Origin: Rhodospirillales bacterium
GTDB lineage: Bacteria; Pseudomonadota; Alphaproteobacteria; UBA828
Reading direction: 5' to 3'
Assembly (NCBI GenBank): GCA_028820995.1
Contig: JAPPHR010000017.1
Coordinates: 27,732-63,982, forward strand
Length of the DNA: 36,251 nucleotides
Part shown: piece by piece, positions 9,458-17,624 of the stretch
Numbering within the stretch: position 1 is the first letter of the stretch
How the letters are laid out: every line of letters starts with the position of its first letter
The notes under the pieces: generated by a model
The model's database searches: none
Seen by the model: only the letters and a program-made list of their open reading frames with translations
Told to the model about the DNA's origin: nothing
Translations under genes and position numbers: made by a program

Positions 9458-10636
9458 TCACTTCCGCAGGATCACGGAGTCGCCCCAGGCCGTCGCCCAT
9501 TGCAGCGCGCGGGCATCGGCGATCTGGCGCGGCCCCGCCTCGCCTCGCAGCTGGCGCACCATCTCGCACAGGGAGTTCCAGCCGGCGACATGGGCTTCGG
9601 AGAGGAGGCCGCCCGAGGTGTTGACCGGTAGCGCACCGCCGGGGCCGATGCATCCATCCTGCACCCAGGCCGCAGCCTCCCCCGGCGCGCAGAAGCCGAA
9701 ACGCTCCAGCACGAACAGCACCAGCGGCGAGAAGGCATCGTAGGTATAGAGGCCCTGGATCGCTTCGCGCGGGATGTCGGCCCAGCCGTACACGGCAAGG
9801 TCGCGCGCGGCCGGGCGCGCCGCACGCACGCCGCTCTGCTGATTGATGCCGAGACCCGGCGGCGCGAAGATGAACTCGTCGCGGCCCGCCTTCATGCCCT
9901 GCATTCCGGCGACGTAGACGGGGCGCTGCCGGAGGTCGCGTGCGCGTTCGGCCGAAGTGACCAGCACCACGGCCGCGCCGTCGCTCACGATGCAGCAGTC
10001 GAAGAGCCGGAGCGGGTCCACCACCATGCGCGAGGCCTGGTGATCGGCAATGCTCATGGGCTCCTGCATTACGGCCTTCGGGTTGAGGCGCGCGTGTGCG
10101 CGGAGCGCCACCGGCACCGCAGCCAGCTCGGCGCTGGTCGTGCCGTAGAGCGCCATGTAGCGCTGCATGGCGAGCGCGGCGCCGCCCGCCGGCGCGGTCA
10201 GCCCATAATGCGGCGTCTCCGCATGGGTGCCGCCGGTCTCGCGGTAGCCCTCGAAGTCGTGCGGCCCGCCGAGGATGTCGCGCTCGCGCGTGAAGCTCAG
10301 CACGTTCACGCAGGCGACGACCTCCGCCATGCCGCAGGCCACAGCCATCGCCGCCGTCTGCAGGCTGCCGGTAACGAAGCGGCCGTGGGTCCAGGCCTGG
10401 TTGACGAAACCGATCTCCAGGCCGAAGGCCTGCGCGACCTGGTCGTAGTCGACGCCGAGCGGCCAGCCGATGTGGATGGAGAGGCTGTCGATGTCGCCCC
10501 GTTCGAGCCCGGCGTCGTCAAGCGCCGCTTTGAACGCGGCGGCGGCGAGCGCAAGCTGGCTCTCCGGCAGATGGCGGCCGAACCTGCTGGTGCCGATGCC
10601 GACGATCGCCGCCTTGTCGCGCAGCGCTTCCGTCAT
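9458..10636 (-). CDS. Thiolase-family protein, SCP2/Ltp2-like
   Basis: 'KAAIVGIGTSRFGR' N-terminus; 'YDAFSPLVLFVLERFGFC'; 'LPVNTSGGLLSEAH'. The ATG at 10636 overlaps the upstream stop (ATGA). Confidence 0.88.
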   Translation of the reverse strand: MTEALRDKAAIVGIGTSRFGRHLPESQLALAAAAFKAALDDAGLERGDIDSLSIHIGWPLGVDYDQVAQAFGLEIGFVNQAWTHGRFVTGSLQTAAMAVACGMAEVVACVNVLSFTRERDILGGPHDFEGYRETGGTHAETPHYGLTAPAGGAALAMQRYMALYGTTSAELAAVPVALRAHARLNPKAVMQEPMSIADHQASRMVVDPLRLFDCCIVSDGAAVVLVTSAERARDLRQRPVYVAGMQGMKAGRDEFIFAPPGLGINQQSGVRAARPAARDLAVYGWADIPREAIQGLYTYDAFSPLVLFVLERFGFCAPGEAAAWVQDGCIGPGGALPVNTSGGLLSEAHVAGWNSLCEMVRQLRGEAGPRQIADARALQWATAWGDSVILRK

Positions 10637-12222
10637 CAGGCAGAGTCCGCATCGAAGAACTCGACGAGGCGGGCCTTCTGCAGCTTGCCGGTGGTGGTGA
10701 GGGGCAGGTCGCCGGCGCCGACGAAGCGGTACTCCCGCGGCACCTTGTAGGCGGCCAGGTGCTCGCCGCAACGTGCGATGAGGCTATCCGCCGTGGGCGC
10801 GGCGCCGTCGCGCGGCACGATGACGGCGGCCACCCGCTGGTCGCGTTCGGGGTCCGGCAGGCCGATCACGTAGGCGAGCTCGACCTCCGGCACCTCGGCC
10901 AGCACCGCCTCGACCTCCGCCGGCGAGACGTTGATGCCGCCGGTCTTGATCATCTCCTTGAGCCGCCCGCGGAAGTGGAGGAAGCCCGCGTCGTCGAGCA
11001 GCCCGAGGTCGCCGGTGCGGAACCAGCCGTCGTGAAAGGCCCGTGCGTCCTGTTCCGGGTCCTTGTAGTAGCCCACCGTGACGTAGCCCCGGACGAGGAT
11101 CTCGCCCACGGAGCCGGCAGGCAGCGGCGCCAGGGTCTCGGGGTCGGCGATGCGGATCTCCGTGCCCGGCAGCGCGCGGCCCACGGTGTTCAGGCGCTTC
11201 TCCAGCGGGTCGTCCACGTCGGTGACGTTGGAGTTGCCGTAGGTCTCGGTCAACCCGTAGATGTTGCAGGTCTCGCTCACGCCGAGGTCGATGAGGCGCC
11301 TGATCTGCTCGGGCGAGCCCAGCGTCGCGCCGGCACGGAGCGAGGAGATGTCGCGCGCCGGGCGCTCGGGGTGGCGCTCCAGCGCGTGCACCATGTTGGG
11401 CGTGCCGTAGAAGACGGTGCAGCGCTCGGCCTCGATCAGCCGCAGCGCCTCGCCGGCATCGAAGTGCTCCTGCAGCACGATGCAGCCCGCGTGGGTCATC
11501 ACGGCGAAGAGCGCGTTCTCGCAGCCGAGGCCCCAGAAGAGCGAGACCGCGAGCCAGAGCCTGTCGCCGGGGCGCAGGTGCAGGCGCTCGCCGATGTTCC
11601 ACATGTTCTCGATGAGCGCGTAGTGCTGGAGCTGCACGCCCTTCGGCAGCGCCGTCGTGCCGGAGGTGTAGAGCAGGTAGGCCACGTCTTCGCCGCGCAC
11701 GGCGGCCTGTTCTCGCTCGATCGCCGCATCGTCGACCGTCTCCGCCAGCTCCCACAATGTCTCGAAGCGCCGCGCCGGGTGGTCGGGCGGGCCGCCGACG
11801 CGCACGATCTCGCGGATGCCGGCGAGCGCGTCGCCCTCGCGGCCCAGCGCGGCCAGGGTTTCCAGGTAGTCGTACTTGAGGAAGCGATCGACCGTGATCA
11901 GGAACTTGATATCCGAGTGCCTGAGAACGTGAGCGAGCTCCCGCGCCGTCGCCCAGGTGTTGATGGCGACCATGGTGCCGCCGAGGAGGGTGATCGCGAA
12001 GTCTGCGAGAATCCACTCGGGCCGGTTGCCCATGAGGAGGCCGACCTTGTCGCCCCGGCGAACCCCCAGCGCGTGGAGCCCCTTGGCGAGCCGGCGCACC
12101 TCCTCGCGCAGCGCGCGATAGCTGAGCCGCGTCCCGCCGCCGACCAGCGCCTCATAGTCGGGATATTGAACCGCCAATTCGTCGAGCAGGTCCGGAATCG
12201 TCTTCGCGTCGGGCGGCCGCAT
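10636..12222 (-). CDS. AMP-dependent acyl-CoA synthetase/ligase
   Basis: YLLYTSGTTALPKG P-loop; 'GWFRTGDLG'; 'GRLKEMIKTGG'. Confidence 0.93.
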   Translation of the reverse strand: MRPPDAKTIPDLLDELAVQYPDYEALVGGGTRLSYRALREEVRRLAKGLHALGVRRGDKVGLLMGNRPEWILADFAITLLGGTMVAINTWATARELAHVLRHSDIKFLITVDRFLKYDYLETLAALGREGDALAGIREIVRVGGPPDHPARRFETLWELAETVDDAAIEREQAAVRGEDVAYLLYTSGTTALPKGVQLQHYALIENMWNIGERLHLRPGDRLWLAVSLFWGLGCENALFAVMTHAGCIVLQEHFDAGEALRLIEAERCTVFYGTPNMVHALERHPERPARDISSLRAGATLGSPEQIRRLIDLGVSETCNIYGLTETYGNSNVTDVDDPLEKRLNTVGRALPGTEIRIADPETLAPLPAGSVGEILVRGYVTVGYYKDPEQDARAFHDGWFRTGDLGLLDDAGFLHFRGRLKEMIKTGGINVSPAEVEAVLAEVPEVELAYVIGLPDPERDQRVAAVIVPRDGAAPTADSLIARCGEHLAAYKVPREYRFVGAGDLPLTTTGKLQKARLVEFFDADSA

Positions 12223-12249
12223 GGGGTCGAATGCGCCGACGCGCGGCGC

Positions 12250-12978
12250 TCAGGCCCAGCCGCCCGCGAAGGGCATGACGTGGCCGGTGATGAAGTCGCT
12301 CTTGTCGGAGGCGTAGAAGGCCACGAGAGCGGCAACCTCCTCGGGCTTGCCGAGGCGCTTCAACGGGATGTTCCGGGTCATCTTGGCGAGCGTTGCCGGG
12401 TCGCTGACCAGCTCGGGCGGAAAGTACGTCGGGCTCTCGACGTAGTTGGGCGCGATCGCGTTGACCTGGATGTTGTCCCGCCCGAGCTCCTGGGCGAGCG
12501 ATACTGTGAGCGCATTGGTAGCGCCGCGCGCGGTCACGTACATCGAATAGTTCGGCAGCCCCCGCAAGGGCGTCGCCGAGGTGATGAACAGGATCTTTCC
12601 GCTCTTGCGTTCCTTCATTTGCGGCACGACCGCGCGCGCCATCTCGAAGGGAAAGACCACCATCTCTTCGAGCGCCGCCCGCAAGTCGTCCGGGCTCGCC
12701 GTCTCGATGGGCGCGCGGACCGCAGCGCCCGCGTCGTTACAGACGGCCACGTCGACCCGGCCGCAGGCTTGGGTCGCGGCCGAGACGATCTCGGCCGGCG
12801 TTTGTGCGCGGATCACGGTCAAGCCGGGATTGGTCGCGGCAAATTCTTCCGCCGCGTCCGCATCCACCAAGCTGCTATCGTGGCAGACCACTGTCGCCCC
12901 CTGAGCGGCCAGCTCGGCCGCGACGGGCCGACCGACGAAATGCTCCACGTTGGTGATCAGGACGACGCGGTCCTTCAT
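12250..12978 (-). CDS. Putative halohydrin dehalogenase (SDR-derived)
   Basis: T-X4-F-X-G motif (TNVEHFVG) replaces the SDR cofactor motif; S-X12-Y-X3-R (SATPLRGLPNYSMYVTAR) replaces S-Y-K; PNY where canonical SDRs have PG. Confidence 0.75.
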   Translation of the reverse strand: MKDRVVLITNVEHFVGRPVAAELAAQGATVVCHDSSLVDADAAEEFAATNPGLTVIRAQTPAEIVSAATQACGRVDVAVCNDAGAAVRAPIETASPDDLRAALEEMVVFPFEMARAVVPQMKERKSGKILFITSATPLRGLPNYSMYVTARGATNALTVSLAQELGRDNIQVNAIAPNYVESPTYFPPELVSDPATLAKMTRNIPLKRLGKPEEVAALVAFYASDKSDFITGHVMPFAGGWA

Positions 12979-12999
12979 CCGCTTGCCCTTTGTTCCATG

Positions 13000-14643
13000 T
13001 CAACGAGCGGCCTGCCCGGAGTCGAGCGCGCCGTCCTCTCGATCCTGCGCGATCCTCTCGGGAGAACGCCGAGCCAAATCGCCGTAGCCCGCGCCGCCGC
13101 CGGTGCTCATCACCAGGCGATCGCCCTTCGCCAGCCGGAAGCTCGTCTTGGAACCGAGGTCGATCTTCTCGTTGCCGCGCAATACGCAGGCGAACGCCGC
13201 GCCGCCGTCATCGCCGCCGAAGAGCCCCTCGGGCGGGATCGTGAATCGGTCGGAGTAGGACTGGTACTCGACATCGTCGGCCAGCACTTCGTACACGCGC
13301 CGGATGCCAAGCCCGCCGCAGTTTTCTCCCTTGCCGCCGGAACCCGCCACGAGCGCGTACTCCGCCACGCGGAAGAATTCGTGCTCCATGTCGATGGCTT
13401 CGATGGGGATGTTCGAGCAGTTGGAGAGGGGACTGTCCACCGCATCGCAGCCGTCGCCAACCGCGCTCGCGCCATAGCCGCCGCCGAAAATTTCGAGATA
13501 GATGCCGTAGCCCGCTTCGCCCAGGTGCGACATGCACGTGGCGTGGGTGGTGTCGAAGCCGGCCGCCATCACCTGCTCGGGCACCGCGTCCGCAAGCGCC
13601 TTCATCACTGCGTTGTAAGCGCGGTAGGCAGACAGCATGCGCGCGCGCACCGGCGCGGGTGGGCGCGGATTGAGAAGCGAGCCGTAGGGCGCGGTAACGC
13701 TGATCGGCCGCTTCGCACCCTCGTTGAAGGGGATGTCGGGGCTCGTGAGCACCGACTTGATGCACGAAAGCCCCGCCGCGATGGTCGATGCGAAGGGGCA
13801 GTTCACGTTGGTCCGCACCTGGTCGCAGGTGCCCTCGTAGTCCACCGTGACGGTATCGCCCGCGATCTCCACCCGCGCGCGGACCACCAGCGGCTCGTCG
13901 TTCTCGCCGTCGCTGTCGAGCTGGTCCTGGCCAACGTAGACGCCGTCGGGGGCCGCCGCGATCCCGGCACGCATGCGCTGCTCGACGTAGTCCAGCAGCC
14001 CGGCCATCGCCTCCGTCACCGCGTCTGCGCCGAATTTCTCGCAGAGCTCGATCACACGCCGCGCGCCCACCGCGTTCGCCGCGAACTGCGCGTTGCAGTC
14101 ACCGATCGTCTTCTCGGGCACGCGCACGTTGGCGCGCACCAGGCGCTCGAAGGGGCCGCCGTTCCAGTCGCGGTTCACGTTGTAGCGGCTCGGCGGGAAG
14201 ATGAGACCCTCCTGGTGGACATCGCCGGCCGCCATGTTGAGGCCCGGCGCGCCGCCGCCGAGGTCGAGGTGATGGGCGACGGTCGCGCTGAAGCCGACGA
14301 GCCTCGCGCCGAAGAAGATGGGCGTGAAGATGAAGATGTCGGGGACGTGCTGGCCGCCGTGGTAGGGGTCGTTGTTGATGTAGAAGTCGCCGGGCTCCAG
14401 CGTTTCGGGCGGATAGAGTTCGGCGCAGGGGCGGAAGGTCGTGCCGATCGGCCCGAGCTGCATGGGTATCAGCTCCGCCTGGCTCACCACGTTGCCGCCC
14501 ACGTCGAGCAGCGCGGCGGAGCAGTCGTTGGCCTCCCGCACGATCGGCGAATAGGCCGAGCGCACGAGCTTGATCCCCATTTCCTTCGCGGCCGCGATCA
14601 GCGCCTGGGAAATGATCGCCTGGTCGACCTGGTCGAGCGCCAT
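13000..14643 (-). CDS. hyuB: Hydantoinase B/oxoprolinase family protein
   Basis: 'YSPIVREANDCSAALLDVGGNVVSQAELIP' and 'NDPYHGGQHVPDI' motifs; adjacent to hyuA. Confidence 0.92.
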   Translation of the reverse strand: MALDQVDQAIISQALIAAAKEMGIKLVRSAYSPIVREANDCSAALLDVGGNVVSQAELIPMQLGPIGTTFRPCAELYPPETLEPGDFYINNDPYHGGQHVPDIFIFTPIFFGARLVGFSATVAHHLDLGGGAPGLNMAAGDVHQEGLIFPPSRYNVNRDWNGGPFERLVRANVRVPEKTIGDCNAQFAANAVGARRVIELCEKFGADAVTEAMAGLLDYVEQRMRAGIAAAPDGVYVGQDQLDSDGENDEPLVVRARVEIAGDTVTVDYEGTCDQVRTNVNCPFASTIAAGLSCIKSVLTSPDIPFNEGAKRPISVTAPYGSLLNPRPPAPVRARMLSAYRAYNAVMKALADAVPEQVMAAGFDTTHATCMSHLGEAGYGIYLEIFGGGYGASAVGDGCDAVDSPLSNCSNIPIEAIDMEHEFFRVAEYALVAGSGGKGENCGGLGIRRVYEVLADDVEYQSYSDRFTIPPEGLFGGDDGGAAFACVLRGNEKIDLGSKTSFRLAKGDRLVMSTGGGAGYGDLARRSPERIAQDREDGALDSGQAAR

Positions 14644-14682
14644 GCTCCCTCCCCGCGCGGCTCCCGGCTCTCCGCCCCGCGC

Positions 14683-16704
14683 TCAGCGTGTCAGGATGAC
14701 ATTATGGTGCGCGTCCACGTGCGCGCGCCATCCCGGCGGTACGTAGGCGGTGGACGTCTCGTCGGCGACGAGCAGCGGCCCCTCGCCGGCGCCGGACTCG
14801 AGCAGCGCGCTGCGGTTGAGCCGGCGGGCGGGCCTGCGCGCGCCGCCATCGAAGAGCGTGACAGTCGCTGCGTGCGGGGCGTCGTCCGTGGCTTCGAGCG
14901 CAGGCACGCCAGGCGGCGGCGATGCGATGCCGAGCCGGAAGGAGACGATCTCCGGCCGGTTGGTGCGCGAATCGTCGAACTCGAAGATGCGGTGATGCGC
15001 CTCGTTGAAACGCTCACGCAGCAGTCGAGCGTCCAGGCCCGCAATCTCTTCTTCGCCGAGCGGTATCGGGACTTCGAAGGCCTGTCCCACGTACCGCATC
15101 TCGAGCGTGTGGGTGTAGCGGAGCCCACTCGTGAGCCCGAGTTCCGCAAAGGCGGCCTCGGCGTCCGCGCGCATGGCCGCAAACTGTTCGCGAACGCGCT
15201 TCGCCGCGCCCGCCTCGTCGAGGGCAAACCGCACGGTGCGGCTCTCGTACCGCACGAAGTCCGAGGCGACGAGGCCGAAGGCGGAGAGCACGCCGGCCGC
15301 AGGCGGTATGACGATGGTGGAGATGCCGAGCACGTCGGCGACCCGTGCCGCGTGCAGCGGACCTGCGCCGCCGAAGGGGACGAGCACGTAGTCGCGTGGA
15401 TCCCGGCCCCGCTCCGTCGAGACGAGCTGGATCGCCCGCACGATGTTGTGCTCGGCCAACCGCACCGCGTCGTCGGCGATCTGCTCGGCGCTTCGGCCGA
15501 ATTGCTGCGCCAGTGCGTTGAAGGCGCCGCGGGCGAGCCCGGCATCGACGTCCATGCGCCCGCCGAGGAAGGTATCGGCCAGCACGGTGCCGCGGACGAG
15601 ATGGGCGTCGGTGATCGTCGGCTCCGCGCCGCCGCGCCGGTAGCAGGCGGGTCCCGGCTCGGCGCCGGCCGAGCGCGGGCCGACGCGCAGCATGCCGCCG
15701 TCGTCGCGCCACACGATCGAGCCGCCGCCCGCGCCGACCGTCACGATGTCGAGCACCGGAATTCGGATGGGCAGCCCGTCGATCTCGGCGTCGCTCGTCA
15801 GCACGGGTGTGCCGTCCCGCACCAGGCACACGTCGGTGCTCGTGCCCCCCATGTCGAAGGTGATGAGGTCGCGATAGCCTGAGCGCCCGGCCTGTCGGAT
15901 CGCGCCCATCACGCCCGCCGCCGGCCCCGAGTAGAGCGAGGTGATCGCGTTGCCGGCCATGCCGCGCGCGGGCAGCCGGCCGCCGTTGGACTGCATGAGG
16001 CTGAAGCGGCCCTCGAAGCCCCGGGAGTCGAGCGCCCGCCCGAATTCACCCAGATAGCGGTCTATGACGGGCTGCATGTACGCCGCGAGCACAGTGGTCG
16101 AGGCGCGCTCGTACTCGCGAAACTCGCGGGTCACGTCGCACGAGCAAGTGATGCCGACGTCGGGAAAGCGCTCGGCGATCAGCGCCGCCAAGCGCCGCTC
16201 GTGCGTGGGGTTCGCATAGCTGTTGAGAAAACAAATCGCGACGGACTCGTAGTCGCCGCCCTGCAACGCCTGCACGAGTCGATGCTGCGCTGCCTCTTCA
16301 TCGAGCGCGGCGACCACCTCGCCGCGCGGGCCGACGCGCTCCGGGATTTCGAACGTGTCGCGGCGCGGCACCACGGGCTCTGGCTTGCGGTAATGGATGT
16401 CGTAGATGGAGCGCCGGCTCTGCCGTTGCAGTTCGAGCAGATCGCGGAACCCCTCGGTGGCGAAGAACGCCACGTTCGCGCCCTTGCGCTCGAGAACCGC
16501 GTTGGTCGCCACGGTCGAGCCGTGCACGAGATCGCCGGCGGCCTCCAGCGCCAGACCCGACTGGTCGAGCGCGGCGATGGCCCCGCGGTGCGGTGCCGCC
16601 GGCGTGCTCGGCACCTTGGTGATGCGAACGCCGCCGGCCTCGAACGCGACGAGGTCGGTGAACGTGCCGCCGACCTCGACCCCCACCCTGACCCCGTCGC
16701 TCAT
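14683..16704 (-). CDS. hyuA: Hydantoinase A/oxoprolinase family protein
   Basis: 'VGVEVGGTFTDLVAFE' ATP-binding motif; 'STVATNAVLERKGA'; 'TFDMGGTSTDVCLV'; ATG at 16704. Confidence 0.92.
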   Translation of the reverse strand: MSDGVRVGVEVGGTFTDLVAFEAGGVRITKVPSTPAAPHRGAIAALDQSGLALEAAGDLVHGSTVATNAVLERKGANVAFFATEGFRDLLELQRQSRRSIYDIHYRKPEPVVPRRDTFEIPERVGPRGEVVAALDEEAAQHRLVQALQGGDYESVAICFLNSYANPTHERRLAALIAERFPDVGITCSCDVTREFREYERASTTVLAAYMQPVIDRYLGEFGRALDSRGFEGRFSLMQSNGGRLPARGMAGNAITSLYSGPAAGVMGAIRQAGRSGYRDLITFDMGGTSTDVCLVRDGTPVLTSDAEIDGLPIRIPVLDIVTVGAGGGSIVWRDDGGMLRVGPRSAGAEPGPACYRRGGAEPTITDAHLVRGTVLADTFLGGRMDVDAGLARGAFNALAQQFGRSAEQIADDAVRLAEHNIVRAIQLVSTERGRDPRDYVLVPFGGAGPLHAARVADVLGISTIVIPPAAGVLSAFGLVASDFVRYESRTVRFALDEAGAAKRVREQFAAMRADAEAAFAELGLTSGLRYTHTLEMRYVGQAFEVPIPLGEEEIAGLDARLLRERFNEAHHRIFEFDDSRTNRPEIVSFRLGIASPPPGVPALEATDDAPHAATVTLFDGGARRPARRLNRSALLESGAGEGPLLVADETSTAYVPPGWRAHVDAHHNVILTR

Positions 16705-16873
16705 GTGCGCCCGCGCGTACTCTTGCCGATGCGAATGGAGGGCGGGGTCATCGCGCTCTCCCGATTGAAAGGAGCGGCAGATACTAGCCCGGAACACCCA
16801 TTCCTTGGTACGAGCCTTGCGTGACGACAGACTCCGCCATTTGGGCGGGCTCGAAGCAGGGGGAAATCCGACC

Positions 16874-17590
16874 GTGACAGGCAGAGCGGACGTTCAGCGC
16901 GATGCCGAGCGGGCCTTCGCCGTTCTCGAACGGGGCGGAATCGCCATCCTGCCCATGAGCGTCGGCTATTCCGCGATTGGCGGGTCGGCCGCGGCGCTGA
17001 AGACCATCTTCGAGACCAAGCGCCGCGCGCCCTCCAAGCTGAACGCGATGCTCGGCGACCTCGCTCTGCACCGTGAGCTTCACCTCCTCGACCAAAAGGG
17101 GTGGGACGTCGCCAGCACCCTGATCGAGGACTACGACCTGCCGCTCGGGGCCATTGCGCCAGCGCGCATGGATCACCCCATCCTGCGCGAGATGGAGCCG
17201 GAAGCGCTCGAAGCCTCCACCAGCGAAGGCACCGTGCTGATGCTGCTCAATGCGGGCCCGTTCCATGCGGCAATTACCCGGCTCAGCCGCGAGGCGCTGC
17301 ACCCGCTGTTCGGCTCGTCCGCCAACCTCTCTCTGTCCGGCACGAAGTTCCGGGTGGACGACATCGAGCCGGAGCTGATCGCCATCGCCGATATCGTCAT
17401 CGACCACGGGCTTCGCCTCTACCACCTGTATCGGGCCTCATCGACCCTGCTCGACCTGGAGACGTTCGAGGTCGTCCGCTACGGTGCCTGCTTCGAGCTC
17501 ATCGCCGACGCCCTGAAACGCCGCTTCGGGATTGCGCTGCCGCCACCACCGCCCGGCCACATCCGCGATCTGGTCGGCGACCTCCCGTGA
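16874..17590 (+). CDS. Divergent Sua5/YciO/YrdC-family protein
   Basis: 'RGGIAILPMSVGYSAIGGSAAALKTIFETKRRAP' and 'LFGSSANLSLSG' keep KxR and SxN; start probably GTG 16874 (ORF extends to 16805). Confidence 0.72.
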   Translation: MTGRADVQRDAERAFAVLERGGIAILPMSVGYSAIGGSAAALKTIFETKRRAPSKLNAMLGDLALHRELHLLDQKGWDVASTLIEDYDLPLGAIAPARMDHPILREMEPEALEASTSEGTVLMLLNAGPFHAAITRLSREALHPLFGSSANLSLSGTKFRVDDIEPELIAIADIVIDHGLRLYHLYRASSTLLDLETFEVVRYGACFELIADALKRRFGIALPPPPPGHIRDLVGDLP

Positions 17591-17624
17591 CCTGCCTTCG
17601 ACATTCCACGCTGGAGATGGACCC

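Noticed and set aside
10759-15882. 1707-aa + strand ORF antisense to the ligase, SDR, hyuB and hyuA genes
   Set aside because: Composition is His/Arg/Asp/Val-rich with no domain pattern; it mirrors codon bias of real - strand genes in GC-rich DNA.
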